The notes beneath the pieces are model-generated. The model saw only the letters and a program-made list of their open reading frames with translations. It ran no database searches and was not told where the DNA came from. 64,000 nucleotides of DNA from Phoronis australis. Taxonomy: Eukaryota; Phoronida; Phoronidae. The position numbers and the translations under genes are program-made. Location of the stretch: NCBI GenBank assembly GCA_002633005.1, contig NMRA01000140.1:62001-126000 (forward strand), given 5' to 3'. Below are positions 49,645 through 63,237 of this stretch, in pieces (position 1 is the stretch's first letter; each line of letters starts with the position of its first letter).

Positions 49645-52160
49645 TACTGGAGTTAATGGTTGGTGGTGGATGAGGATATAATTGACCTATCGCAAGCTCC
49701 ACCCCTTGTGAAATGTCGCCAAACAATAAGTTTTACACGGCAACATGTTGTTTGCCGGGTAAAACGGCGGCTTGGAAACGATGGTGGGTCTAGTATGCTG
49801 TGTTCTGATTGGTCAGTTAAGCCGTCACTCAAAATCCTGGCGATAGGTCAATTTGAGTTATGTGACTAATTCATACATTGTAGAATAGAATTTACCGTTC
49901 CCTTCTAAGACAAATTTTTCCCTCTCAGTACCAGCTTGGGGTCTACAAACACAGCCCAGACTTCATTGTGACTGATCTCCTTATCTCACCCTGTTAGAGT
50001 ACCCCCCAGGCAAGAGGAAGGACAGAGGACCACAAGGACATTGAATAATGAGTCTCATTAATGGCATACTCAGTCTTAGTAAACACCAGACAGACTTTAC
50101 ACAAGTTTTCAATTTGTAACCTCATCTGCTGCACTCCAGTAGAACAGTTCTTGGATACATTTCATGCTGCACTGGATAAAAAGCTTTGGATAGGTAAGTC
50201 CATCAGCCTAACAGGATGTGCAGGGGCGATGTGATTGTATACTCTTCGTCTTACTCATTGAATGGATTCCTTGTTTCCACATTTTGCTACAAGATAGAAT
50301 TCCAACTGAAGTTTCCAAAGACACATTCTGTCAAACAGTCTAACTTTTGATCAAGACCATTTGCCATTAAAAAACTAATCTCAACTTGTTCCTAAGTGAT
50401 GAAATGGACTTCAAAAAACTTGACCGTGTTATTGATAAAAAATTTCCAGCCGTGACTAGCTAAGTTGAACTGGTTGGTCTCAAGCAGCGTTTCTTTCCAA
50501 GTTCAGAAATCACCTCGTATTTGATGAAGGAATATAATTTGAGATGAATTTCATAACGGCGAGTGGTGCATTGTGGAATGGTTGTTGGCTGGTAAACGTC
50601 CAATGATATTACAGATAAATTGGTAACATGCTATCTGATTGATACATTGTGCCTGAGGTGGCATTTTAGGAAACTTATTTGATTGTGCATGCTTCGAGAA
50701 TGTCGCTCACAAGGGGTTTGCTAATCAGTGTATTTATTTGATGCATTGTGGGACTCTGTTCAGTTTCAATCTTTTAATTTTGCCAAGTTGTTTTATGACT
50801 GCTTATATTTTGTACTTTCAGCAAAAAACATCAGCTCATGCTTTCAATTCTTGGGCACTCAAGTGACAAATGTTTTTCATCATATTGTTTGAATGTCACC
50901 AACATAACTTTGATATCATCCATGTTTAGGGCATAATACCTTATTCAAACTGGTGACAGTTGTGTGTCACTGTTCGTAAATGTCTTAAGCATGATTCTAG
51001 CACCTCATTATCCCAGGTTCATTACATGCCCAGCCTCAGGAAGCCATAACCTTTTGTTAAGCTGTTTTTATAGTGGGGACAATCCTAACCGTGTCAGTTG
51101 TCACCCTGCGTGCGACATGCCCCTTTAGTCGCATAATACATTGCATTAGATCAAAAACTGCATCAGCTTGAGCCATTTACACAAAGGCTGTCTCCGCATG
51201 CTCACATAACCAATAGCACACGTCCTAACCATGTTGAATGCCAGCGGGTGTGGATCACCCGTATATATTGCGCAAGCGAATTGAAACATGATCCCTTTTC
51301 GCCCTGCCCCAGTTGTGTTTAGACGTGCAGTTGACACTGGAGCAACTGATCGAGTGCAATTCACTCTACCTCTCAAACCGCTGTCAAAAATAGCTACCAC
51401 GGTTTCAACTTGCTCTGTGTCAGTCGTGTTTACACACAAACTTGCGTCTGATCGTGATTCGCTGTTCTGTGTTAGCTGCTCCGTGACAGTTGTCTTTTGT
51501 GTAACTGTGGCTTTAGGCTGTGCTCAGCCTAGCTGCTCAGGGTAGGATTGTTTCTGCTATAATGAATACTATTTTCTGTTAGTCAGATAGTTTGATGATG
51601 GGCCAGTCATCAGAATACACAAACTCATTTACCTAGTATTCTCATATTGCCTTGGTGTGCAGCCTTGACCTTTATCTTTGCAAAGTGAATTGCTTATGAG
51701 TTTTCTTCCATCAAACTCGTCAATGATGGGGTCCCTGGGGTACCAAAGATTGCATCGCAGCCACTTTGCGTTATGCAGAGGGAGTCTCACAGAATTCAGA
51801 CTTGAGGTGCACTTTTCATTTCACCATTAATTCCACCAATACAGCAGAAGCCAAGCAGGGGTCAAGGCCAGTCTTGGACCCCTCTGGATTTCCTTACTGC
51901 AACTACAAGGTACACTTACAGTGTTCGCCCTTCTCTTCCAATTACTGGAGTCCTGTGGACCCACCTTCCAAATTTTGAGGTCCATTTCAAATTGCTGAGG
52001 TCTCTGAAAGTGCAGTGAAAGTAATTCAGAAATTTATTGCAATACCCCAGCACAAAGTGAACATATTATGCTGAAAATTGAGACAAATCATGTGATACTT
52101 TTTTGTATCGAAAATAAAGGAAGATAACCATAAAATAAAACTAATGGTTTTCATGTGCCT

Positions 52161-52900
52161 TCATATTTATATGTGGGTGCATTATACCGTCATTCCTGTA
52201 CGTCCATAGGGTGCCTGTCCGGCGTCCACTGCTCTCCAAAAAAATTTCATGAAATTTTGTAGGTATGTTCCTTTCATGAATGGTATGGCATGAGCTAATT
52301 TTTGGACGGATCTGACAACCGGTGTGCCCCTAGTGGCAATTTCAGTTTTTTACATTTACCTCTGTATCTTCAGAGGTCCTTATCAGATTTTCATGAAATT
52401 TTGCAAATAGGTATCTATTAGTAAGATGATGCTACGTTCCTGTTTTCAGATGGATTCAACGTTTTTTGGGCCATTTAGTGGTAATTTGTACTGTTTTCGA
52501 ATCTGTTTTTTGGCGTCTGCCTCTCTATTAACCAAACTACCATATATGTTCCTACTGTAAAGAGGACAGATGACGATTTTCAGATGATTTCAACTCATTT
52601 TGTGGGGCCTCTTAGTAGTAGTTTTTGCATCCATGGCTGTATCTCCTAAACCCTCTGTAGGATTTTATTAAAATTTGGCAGGTGTGTTCCTACGCGACTG
52701 GTGACAGATGGCGACGACTTTCGGTCTTCGAACCAATCCGAATACTGCTATGCCCCCTAGTGGCAATTTTATTTTGTACATTTGCCTCTATTTTTGGAGT
52801 TCTTTAATGGATTTTCATGAATTTCGGCAAGTAGGTTTTTAGCAAGGAAGTGATGATGCCATTCTACTTTCAGACGCCACCTTGGGGGGGGGCTTGTTAA
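52161..52900 (+). repeat. Interspersed repeat family A copy downstream of RSK
   Basis: Begins tcatatttatatgtgggtgc and contains both halves: gtgcccctagtggcaatttc near 52327 and atgccccctagtggcaattt near 52749. It lacks the usual 3' end and stops at a G-run (52884-52892). Confidence 0.78.
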
Positions 52901-53149
52901 CCACGATATTGACAAGATGTAGCCTGTCGACGAGCGTCGCTGGTAAAGAACGCAACAACGGAGGGTTGAAAGATATTTTCAGATTCGTCATATTCTTTAT
53001 TTTTGTTGATCAATTTTGACAAACATAAATTTCACTAGTCTGTCATATTGTGTGCTAAATAGGTGAAGAATTGCCATGGTAACCCCGTCAGTGAATTGAA
53101 ACCACAAGTCATAAAACACATGGCTTTCTGTGATTTTATAAGTCTCGTC

Positions 53150-53214
53150 AGCACACAGCCTACCCTTGAACAACTTGCACTAGTGCAACTTACCCCACTT
53201 TCGAGTGGAGCGTC

Positions 53215-53246
<32 letters not shown>

Positions 53247-53743
53247 CACACACACGCACACACACACACACACACATCCGATAACTAATGTAAGGCGGAA
53301 GTTATCGCTCAGTGCATGGCAATGAACACCTTATGCGAGTACGACACGGTTCTTCCGCCATACCCCACATTTGTGGGCACAGCGATTTCAAGTGGCGCAA
53401 GTTACCCTAGATTAAGTTTATCCTGGAACGAGTTGTTGCTAGGTTTGAGTGCTGTCTGGACGCTAATCAAAGTAGTGCAATTTACCCCACTTGTGACATC
53501 TTACTCCATATTATCGAGGTGGGGTAACCTGTTCTAGGGTAACTTGCGCCACTTGTAATCGCTGTGTGGCCACAAAAGTGGGGTAGGGCAGAAGTGATTA
53601 CCTGCTGCGACTACATACAGACGGGTTTTCTCTTGCACTCCATATTGGCATTAGGTGTTTATTGTCCATGCACACTGGCAACTTCCGCCTTACCCCAGTT
53701 ATCGGATATGTGTGTGAGTGTATGTCTGTGTGTGTGTGTGTGT

Positions 53744-53787
<44 letters not shown>

Positions 53788-53853
53788 GGACGTTCCACTT
53801 AAAAGTGGGACCAGTCGCACTTGTGCAAGTTGTTCTAGGGAAGGCTGTGTGTG
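53150..53853. mobile_element. Large foldback element with mirrored CA/TG microsatellites
   Basis: The left arm (gcacacagcc..gaacaacttgcac..agtggagcgtcc, CA tract about 53215-53277, catccgataact) is mirrored on the right (agttatcggatatg, TG tract about 53718-53783, ggacgttccacttaaaagtg, gtgcaagttgttctaggg, ggctgtgtgtg). An inner pair, 53382-53411 and 53533-53563, is also mirrored. No coding capacity; the ORFs here are repeat translations. Confidence 0.82.
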
Positions 53854-54510
53854 GAGGGGACTCAAACCTAGGGACAACTTGTTTGAGGAGTAACTTGTTC
53901 TAGGGTAAGTATGTGTGTGGACGGCACTATAGAAAGGTAAATTACCATGATCACACATTTCAGATTTCACTCTCATCAGCATATGCAGTTACATGAAGCG
54001 CGATTGGTTACCCTCTTTGTGTAGTACAAAGTAACAATACAGGCCTACAACTTCACAATAGCTACTAACCTCTAGGTTCAGCTGACTGGCACCCCCCACA
54101 AATCATGCTGGGGAGTTTCTTTGTAAAGTAAACTACCTAAGTTGACTGACTGGATACTCCAGAGATTTTGGTTGGTGGCATGCATGCCTCCCAGTGTGAA
54201 AAAAACAAAACAAAACAAATACAAAAAATCTGTTATGAACATTAATTTACAATAGTGAGAATTTCTTGCCTGGATGCCACCTCCCATTAAGGTTGATAAT
54301 TAGCAAGTAATGATTGAACAAGGGTATTTAAGCAGACAATAAGTGGCAAGCAGTCATTAACAGTGTTACCTGAGAGAGGTAGGTTGTCTTGTGTACTACA
54401 TTGGCTGCTCTTAAGCATATGGCATAATATGAATGTATAGATGTGACCAGTGTCTTAGCAAGTTTGTGTCACTGGGGAAACAAAGAAAAGATTAGTTGGC
54501 TGTGCCTATC

Positions 54511-54532
54511 TTTGATTTGATTTGATTTGATT
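54511..54532. repeat. TTTGA pentanucleotide repeat
   Basis: About four TTTGA units in a row. Confidence 0.85.
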
Positions 54533-55415
54533 AGGAAGAGACCAAGTGACATACATTTTTGCAAAATCGAGTTGTGCATTTTTTCCGCAAAGCTGTTGCT
54601 CGAGTGAACACAGCAACAATGAACTGTGAACCTTATGTACTGTATATCATGAAAGTAAATAGGCTCTCAAGCGTTGTCAATAGTAACATGTCATGGTGCG
54701 CTGGCGCAAGTTTCCAAGACAATGATTTTATGAAAATGGAATGTTATTCTTTTTAAGTCAGATCTCACTAAAGGCCTGTTCATGCGAGTCCTGTGCAGAA
54801 TTTTCCAGATTTTTTCCGGAAACATAGCCACCAATTCTGAAATTTTTGCATTCATGCAATAAGTTTTCAAGATTTTGGAAAAAAATCCGCAGAAAAGCCT
54901 TGCATATGAACATGCCTTTAAAATGCTATCATGGTTTGCTTTAAAAACTCAGTTCTTTACAGATCACAAGACATTTTTTTGACTACAGGAGAACTACAGA
55001 ACTACGTTGCACACAGCCCATTGTTGTAGACTGTGCTGAGTGCATAAGCGACCTAATCGCGGTTCTTAGCAGACTTTTCTTGGCAGATCAAGTTCAGGTT
55101 CCCACATTCTCCTTTTGAAATCATCAGATTCCCCGTCAGTAATAGTCGATTCATTTTACTTGAATACTTGATTGTTTCTAATACCTTGGTCACTTTTTAT
55201 TGCAGATTTTTTCCATTACATTTTTCTTTTCTTCGCGTATTTCAAAAATATCTGTGAGGCAATTATGCAATTTAGATGGACAAAAAATAAATTCTTAATG
55301 TTAATTTTTTGACACGAGGCAAGTTTATAGCAACTTTTGGTTGATCAGTATTCACCAAGAGTTTTTTCAAACTTCATCCTTTTCCTAATTAACTGTTTTT
55401 GCTGTTTGCTTCCAG

Positions 55416-55922
55416 GGGTATCATCATCTCATTGGCCAGTTCCAGTCCCATGCCTGTAGCTTTGATGTCAATGACAACACTTAGCTTAACAACAAGCTCC
55501 AGGTGTAGTTAACCACATGTGTGGAAACCAAACAGTGTCTGATTGGCCTATGATCACAATAAGTCTGTAGAAGGCATCTTCCAGACAACATTAGGCAAGC
55601 CAGATTGAGGTGATTTGTGAACAGCGTGTCCAAGAAGTGGATTGACTTAGATCGCATTCCATTATGAATGTGTGGAGGACTCTGATGGCAGTGCATTTGG
55701 TAGTGCTTAGTGTATCACTGTTAGCGGCACGCCCCGCACACAAGGGGAAGGGCAAGAAACGAAAGCCAAAGCTAAAGAAACTGAAGAACCAGCTTGTGAA
55801 GCTGTTGAAAAGAATAGACAAGGAAACCAGCTTGAGCTTAATAATTGCACAAATAAGAGATGAAGATCCAAAAACAAACAGAGATAGTTTAATAGGAACT
55901 AAAGTGGATCAGAAACAGTCAG
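55416..55922 (+). CDS. Candidate first coding exon of a small secreted lysine-rich protein
   Basis: The acceptor tttgcttccag opens the exon at 55416; coding would start at ATG 55664, the first in frame after a TGA at 55643-55645, and stop at a consensus donor gtaagt at 55923 (phase 1). The 86 residues begin with a good signal peptide: Arg5, hydrophobic residues 7-22, then AARPA with a likely cleavage. A very basic stretch (KGKGKKRKPKLKKLK) follows, with leucines at 37, 40, 44, 47 and isoleucine 51 in a clean a/d heptad pattern, suggesting a short coiled coil. No family recognised. A chance ORF of this length is possible; the signal peptide and splice site are the support. Confidence 0.4.
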
Positions 55923-56016
55923 GTAAGTCATAATCTCGTGAAATACTGCTATGGTCAAATTGCTCCAATTTAGGACACAATATGGCTGACAAGTGAAATT
56001 TTATTTCATTATTCAG

Positions 56017-56078
56017 GAAGTAAAAGAGCACCACATTTTAAAGTTCTATACCGAAGATATCAAAAGACAATGTTTTGA
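56017..56078 (+). CDS. Candidate final exon of the same small secreted protein
   Basis: The acceptor ttatttcattattcag ends at 56016 and joins in phase to the donor at 55922 across a 94-base intron. It adds G then SKRAPHFKVLYRRYQKTMF and a TGA at 56076-56078, for a total of 107 residues. The KR before APHFK could be a prohormone-convertase site, which would release a basic C-terminal peptide. All of this is inference from splice signals and frame; alternatively exon 1 splices to something beyond the window. Confidence 0.3.
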
Positions 56079-58129
56079 GAAACTTGGCTTTCACAACAAG
56101 GTTAGACGGTTTTGAAAAATGAAAAAAAGATAATTTGGCAATTATTTTGTCCGAAATTGGTGAAATTGACTAACTCGGATCTATTGTTCCCCATGGTAGT
56201 CTGCTACAAAACATCTGGACTTGTGAACATCACATCAGCAAATACCATGGCATTGAATGTTTATGTTCTTTACTGTGGCAACAATTAGTATCAATTAAGT
56301 TTTGTAATGTAATTGATAGGTAGTTGTGTATTGCGTACTAACACACTTTTGTGATAATCCTACTGTGTGGTGTAAACTATACTACAATATGATAGAACAA
56401 TTGACTCATCACTATACTCAGATTTAAAATGTTGAACCTGGATTGTTTGTTTTGACATCCTTCAGAAATAGTCTGTCACATGAGTGCCCATAATCACTAT
56501 GTACTTCAAACACTTTTTGTTAACACTAATATCTCACTACTTCCTGCAATAATATCCAAGAAATTGCCAATGGACCCTCAGGAGAAACTTACCTGAGAAT
56601 CGGTGTCAATAGTGAGGTGGTTAGGATCTTTACAGGAATGTTGGTGCGAGACTTTCATGAACAATCCATCCAAATGCAATGTGGCCAGCAAACCCCGGTA
56701 TTGATAAGATCCCGTTTTCAAGCACTGCCAATAAACAACGTAGTAACCACGTAGCGTTGGAAAATACTCTCAGATTCGTTGCTAGCATAAAAGTCGGTTA
56801 AGGATGGTTTTTAGACGAAAAAGTTCACCCACAAATGGTAGTTTTTATATCGATGTAACGAGTGTAGAGTAGAAGTAGTTTGTTGTGTCATTGCCTTGAA
56901 ATCTCAAGTCATGTGACTCTTGTGCTCTGTTTCATGGAGTGCAACTTTAAGTCAGAAATGTGGTTTTGCACTCCACACAATGATTTCAGAAAATAATTAA
57001 ATTTCACTTGAGCTAAAGTGCAAAGTCTTTGAGAATATACAAGTAATTGCTAGTTACTGAGATAATTTTCACAATTACGTCTAGACCGTGACGCTTTCGT
57101 AACTATTTGGCTAAACCTTTTTTTGCAATTGTGAAATGTGAAAGTAGACCAAATAATCTTCAGTCTTACATGAAACAGGCCTTAGGCCTTGTGTCATTTT
57201 GTTCTAAGAGAATTATTTATTTCACTTTCATGAACATCCCTAATTGTGAACAAAAACCAGGAAAGGAAATTGTTTTACTAGCACTTCAAATTGAGCCAAA
57301 AATGATTGAACAACCTTACTGAATGCTCATTCAAGCACTGCCAGCATGCGCGTCTCCATGTCATATGATTGCCTCCATTTAAAACACAAAAAATAAGAAC
57401 ACATGTCAATTTCTTGGTTATGGATTCAAACTGAACCTGACTCGCCAGTAATCAAGATTTAATTATCAGAATACTTGTCACTCGAAAAATTCACGCCTTA
57501 CGGTCTGCATAGTTTGCTTCAAAACCTGGGCACTGTTACACAAAACAATGAGTTGTAAATGCCTTACTTTTACCTATGGCAACTTTGTGTCTTGGAATGC
57601 CATTGACACTCCTTGTCATTCCTAAGCAACTGGCAACAGTTGTAACAAAGTCAACATTTAATAAAGCTTAAAATGAATCATATAACTGTGTTCATTATAC
57701 GGTTGTTACTCTACTCAGGTGTTCTATCAAAGTACAGTTGAAAAATGCTTTTCTTTGTTTACTCACTACAAGAAATTGACTGCTATTATATTTATTTTAT
57801 TTATTCATAAAAGGAAATGAGACCACACATTGGGCACAATACAATGAGACACCTGGCTTCATGGACACCAACCACTTACCAGCAATTAGCGTGGTTTTTT
57901 GGTCTGCAGTTAAACACTCATTGTTTGGGAATAATGCAGCAGGAAGGTGACCACTTCTGGCACCATATGAATAACACATTACACACATTTACCAATCTCT
58001 GGTCTTCAAACATCACTCTTGAAGCTGTTAATAATAATTTAGTTTGTTCTAACAAATGGTCTATTGTTTAGTTAAGCATAGTAGGCAAAGGGCAGGCAGG
58101 GCCAGGACACTTGCCTCGCTGATTAGGAC

Positions 58130-58510
58130 AAATTTGGTTAAAACCTTAGCCAAAACAATAAAATTTTCAGGCAAAGTATTTTTGTCCCTAAATCTTAAAA
58201 CTTAAATAACTTTAGATTTGGTTAATGCTCAAGGGTCTCATTTCTTATGAAAGTGACTCAATAGTGAGGAGAAATTTGTTCCCACTTGTCAGTTGCTGAA
58301 TAAGGTTTAGCCAATGAGTGCATTGCAGCCCAGAAATAATTTCTAGAAATTATCTCTGTAACTAACAGCTATGCGTATTTTCTCAGAGACTTTAGACTTT
58401 TCCTCATGCGAGATTTAGTTATTTTTCAGAAAAAATGTGTGGAACGCAAGACCAAATTTCTGACTTAGGTCTCAAGTCAATTTCATGTAAAGACCCCAGG
58501 AAGCCTAATA
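58130..58510 (+). repeat. Dispersed repeat D, copy 2
   Basis: Contains gcaagaccaaatttctgac, tcaagtcaatttcatg and aaagaccccaggaagcctaa, in the same order as 33900-34210. Confidence 0.5.
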
Positions 58511-61500
58511 AAGTTAAGAAAATAGAAGCGTTATCAGTATTTATTTTGATCCTCATCAATGCTGACTACTGCTTCCTATTTCATTTCACACTCTAGAAAC
58601 ACAAGGAGGTGAGACATATTGTACAATGCATTGTTTAATAGTGTTTTAGTGCCTTTGAAAAGTATAATGTAATAACAATCTTTCAGAAAGGTTCTATAAT
58701 TTGAGCAGTTCGAAGGGATTTGTTCACCAGTTGCAGCACAAGACAACATCGGTAAAGCATTCCTGGTAAAGGAAGTCAGTTACTGAAGGGGTCTAAAGCC
58801 AATGAATCCCTAGAAAGTTTTCTTTGTTTTAAAATAACCAAATGCTTTGAAACTTCATCTACCTGGTAATGACCCAGGCACCGATAAAACACCATCAAGA
58901 ACTATCCTGCTATCAATCTGACAAAATATTGACACAACTGAAAATCAAGTTAAACCTGTCATTGAGTTGGGTATTTGCATAGCAGTACACAAGTACCGAA
59001 TGTCGTACAACTGAGAAGCTGTGAATTTTTCTAGAAAATACACAGACATTAATTGTACTTGCTCATGCTTTGAGGGAGGAAGCCAATACTCTTCTGGTTA
59101 TTGTACTCAAAATTGAATTGCCATTTATTATTGTATGTCTTGATAGTGGGTTCACATGACAGCCTTGATCTCAGGCTAATTGACAGGGTCGTGAAGTAAT
59201 AATGGTGTTTCTGTCGTTCTCCTGCATCTTGTTTTTGTGTTCTATTTCACTGTACTGGGACAATAATGATTGATAAAATTCCAAGACTTACTGCATCACT
59301 AAAATGCTAAAAAATATTTATGAAATATTGTTTGGGGTCTGCATTCCTATAGGAACCATGGTATGCACAAAGTAAAGGATTATTGAAGGTTAGTTTTTTA
59401 AAAAAAGACAAATTCCTCTTCTCTGCCATTTCATCCTAACCTGAAAGATTGGCTCAAATTCGACATTGGTCTGAGTTGGTACAAATCCAGATCTATGATG
59501 TCGTAAGGGAGCCCAACCACAATGATGTATGCTTAGTACCAAAACTGGTGTGCCGACAAAATTGTTGGTCATGTTTATAGGTCCCCACCTAATCTGCCTA
59601 TAGCATGGACTTGCCCTTTTATTTTATTTACGGAAAAGTCTTCATTCCACCATCAAATCTAGTAGAGGAAAACTCAAAACTTTACAAAGTTAATTTTATG
59701 GGCCCAGATTGTACACAGCCCCAAAATGTGAATGCTCAGCTAGCTTTGTAATTGAGTTTGTGTATCCTGCTGACTGGCCCAACATATAGCAGACAGCAAT
59801 TAGCCTGTCCAGCTTTGCTGAGCATAGTTTAACAGTGGTTCATGACTTCCTGATGCTGAGTGTGATGAACCATGGCTAATGAAGTGCACAACTCTTACCC
59901 TGAAATTTACCAGCAGTGAGTGCAGAATGGATTGTACTGAAGGGAATTGTGCATTGGTGTGGGCACAAATTATGTCAAGAGGGACAACTAATGATGGAGG
60001 TTTGTTTTATCCAGAGAATATTAACAGAATTAATTGTACACAGCAGCTGAATAGCAGTTACATGAAATGTCTTGCCAATCATGGTGCAGGTGTTGCGTGG
60101 GCACTGCCCGTCTAATTTGTAAATTCGCGAACAACTATTCTGAATATTCAGGAAAGAACTACATTCCCAGAATTCTATAAGTTAATGTAAGAGCTCTCTC
60201 AGTCTCACAGGAGTTAAAGTTGAGCGCTGGTACACTGTCAATCACAATTTTCAGCTGAGTTATGAAAGAAGAGCAATGTGTTCTTGGAGGAAAATTCTTG
60301 TAAATAATTAAACCTTAATTTAGAAATAATTTTAACAAAATGACAAGTTGCAGACTGCGGTAGGCGTTAGACCAAATAATGTAAGAGTGATTTACGTGTT
60401 GAAACAATTTAATGCAATTTGTAATCATGTCTAACAACAATCAGTCCCAAGTTGAACATGGCGACTGTTGAGCGTGTCAGTCAAATTTGCTCCTCATTGA
60501 CTCTTTACCAACCTATATTTTGGGTCAGTTCAGAAGTTTTGTTAAAAGCTAACTGAAACAAAATTATAACAAAATTATTTTACAAACACCAATTGAACTT
60601 TGAAGCTTTTCTCAAGTTATTCACGAGGACATATTTCAGCAGAATTCTTAGAATGAACTTTGAAGACTGGTTTGTAAATTGTGTATGATGCTTGCTGAGA
60701 TAATACTTGAGATAACTGCGACATTTCATTATTTGGCTTGTAGACAATTGATACTCAGATTTTATTTGTACTTAACAAAGAGGATGTAATTGTTTCCAGA
60801 AGTTAATGATTTTCCAAGCCCCACAAAAGCTTGCATTTGCAATGGACACAGTTTCTCCTGATGTAATAGTAACTGAATTCAGTCCTGCAACTGAACATTC
60901 CAATCTCACCCATGTCTCACGGACCAATCTCTTCAGTGGCTGTCATTTGATAAGCATGGGGTACTGAAATAGTGAACCGATTCAGAAACACTTGCGCCTT
61001 CCAGTTGCATGTTCTCGGGTTTTCTTTTCTTTCTTTTCTTCTGTGAGTGAGTGGGTTCATAGAAGATGTTGGGCAGTGTGGTGTCATTAAAAATTCCAAG
61101 GCGCATACTTTTTCCATTTCAGTGCTCACTGACCTCCTTGTGTGGAAACTACCATACAGTTCCAATTTTTAACAATTAGGTAATGTTTCAGCTACATCCC
61201 TTGACAATATACAAGGCACTGGGAAATAAAGACAACATAGTAGTGTGTCACCTGAATGCCTTTATCAAATTAATTGGCATAAGCTAGATTAATTAAGATC
61301 TCTTGGAGGGTGATCAACCTCCCTGAGGCTGATCAACCTCCTGTGGTCTTTAAGAACCAAATTTATAGATCATGTGACCTCCCTGGAAATCCTGCACATT
61401 CCTTAGAGTTACTCGACTGACAGAAGTGTACAGAATCCCTAGAGATTAACTGGTTGATGAGATGTAAAGCCAACTGACAGATTGCAATTACAAGACAAGT

Positions 61501-63237
61501 CAGACACAATGCGTGTGAGAAGCTGAAGCATGCTAACTAACCACATAGAAATGATAATTAGATAATTGCACTCAACACTTACTTTCATCCTAAATGATGC
61601 ATTGTTTCAATCGGAAATAGAAAACACAAGTTAAGTCATGTGTGAAGTCCTTGTTGGGTTATATCTATTCTTTGCTGGAGGTCCGTTTGAGTGAAATATT
61701 TGGGAGAAGTCATTCCCACAAGACATTACATTGTAACTATCTAACCTGCTGGAAGTCTCAAAAGCAGAATTTATATTAAGTTCTTCCCTATATCCTCAAC
61801 AATACGTACACATCTTTGTTGATTTATTATCACTGTATAGTATTTCTCACGCCACACCAATTAACAACCTTGCTGAAACTCTGAAGTACAACACCCCAAA
61901 ACGCCAATAGTTGGTATCCTGTAATTTTGACCAATTCACAAACTTGCCAGCATTTTTCCTTGCACCAAGTTCCCATTGTTTTTACTTGTTAACTTCCTGT
62001 ATTTAGATTTCTAGCAATAACACGAGTAGCTCTTCTTCTGAAAATAAGCGTAGGTGTAAAAGCGCGTTTGGGGTAATACCAAAGGCGGTGGAGGTGGGAG
62101 ACGGGGGCTTTTAGCTCCCCACATTTTGTCAGGTGCTGTTTACATTTTTACGTTGCAAGTCATTTCAGACATGCTTCCTGTATCAAAAAATCAGCCTATC
62201 ATTTCCCTAGCAATATCTTGATGTTTTATAACAAACCTTTTTTGTTAAAATGGAAGTATCAAACCACACAGAAGGTAAATGAACTCAACTCACACAAGCA
62301 GTTTGATGTTTCTCTCTAGAAAATTTGCGGAATGCCTGTGCTAAACTCAACAGTCTTAATGTTCCAAGCTAATCACAGAAGAATAAACCGTCTATGTTTA
62401 TATTTAAGGTGAGTGTAGGTGATAAAATTCCCCATCGCTCATTCTTTTAGAAGGCTAACACTGAGGCAGATATGCACATGGGTTGCAAGTATTGTGAAGA
62501 ACATGTGCTCTCCTCCACAATAACTTGTTTTTGCCACATGTAACACGTGTTATGTTTAGAGAACTGCTTGGACCCACCAGACACATGCCTCTATTCAAAT
62601 CAAGACGAGAGCTTGAAAATGTCAATTGAACAGTTTTCCTGAATTAAAACTACATAGGTAATTGTGTGATCACTTGAGCATGAAATGATATTTTTTCTGT
62701 ATGGAATTTTATTAATTTCACTTTCCTGTGTTCTTTGTCTCAACAAATTCCTCGCTTAAAGTTTTCAAATCATGGAAAGTTTTTCTAGTTTTGGACCAAA
62801 TTTACTGAATTCTTGTTGCAATATTCAGAACATACTTTTTTAAATTTGAAGGCATAATAAAAACACAAATGGAGAGAACAGTTCACATCATTAGAGCATT
62901 CCCCCACAACTGATTTTTAATGAAAACCAAAGAAAAACATTTACAGTTGTAAGTTTGCATGGCCCCTCTGGTAGTATATAACCAAGGCTTGTCTTTAACA
63001 TTCCAAGAGAACAGCCCACTTCTGCAGTGTGTATTTAGTCAGAGACATAAATCAAGGATAGAAATCACATCCTGTCAGTATCTAATTCACTGATGCAGTA
63101 CAGGCCTCATTCATCACACAAGGTGGAAACTCTCATTAGCTACAGTGGCTCGAAAGGAAAACTGGAATATTCTAGTAGTGATTTCTTGTCAACATTTCGT
63201 ATTATCATGGTGCTCACATTCAAATTTCACTGCATTC

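Larger units (their letters stand above)
45659..55415. other. Intergenic region without recognised gene
   Basis: Contains the pyrimidine tract, the YY1-like motif, family A copy 5, the large foldback and the TTTGA run. ORFs at 46118, 49660, 51288 and 51766 show no homology I recognise. Confidence 0.6.

Noticed and set aside
51288-51545. 85-codon ORF with hydrophobic end
   Set aside because: The hydrophobic stretch is at the end, there is only a weak donor (GGGTAGGA), and nothing recognisable follows.
53598-53982. His/Thr-repeat ORFs
   Set aside because: They are translations of the TG microsatellite in the foldback.
58600-58611. 12-nt microexon (aaacacaaggag) between ctctag and gtgaga
   Set aside because: It is phase-compatible with the 55664 exon but too short to support without transcripts, and the 56017 acceptor is a better partner.
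59879-60115. 78-codon Cys/Asn-rich ORF
   Set aside because: No signal peptide, no splice signals and no recognised family.
62320-62373. Acceptor-like ctctctag followed by 17 open codons
   Set aside because: Frame fits the candidate secreted gene but the intron would exceed 6 kb and the peptide is uninformative.
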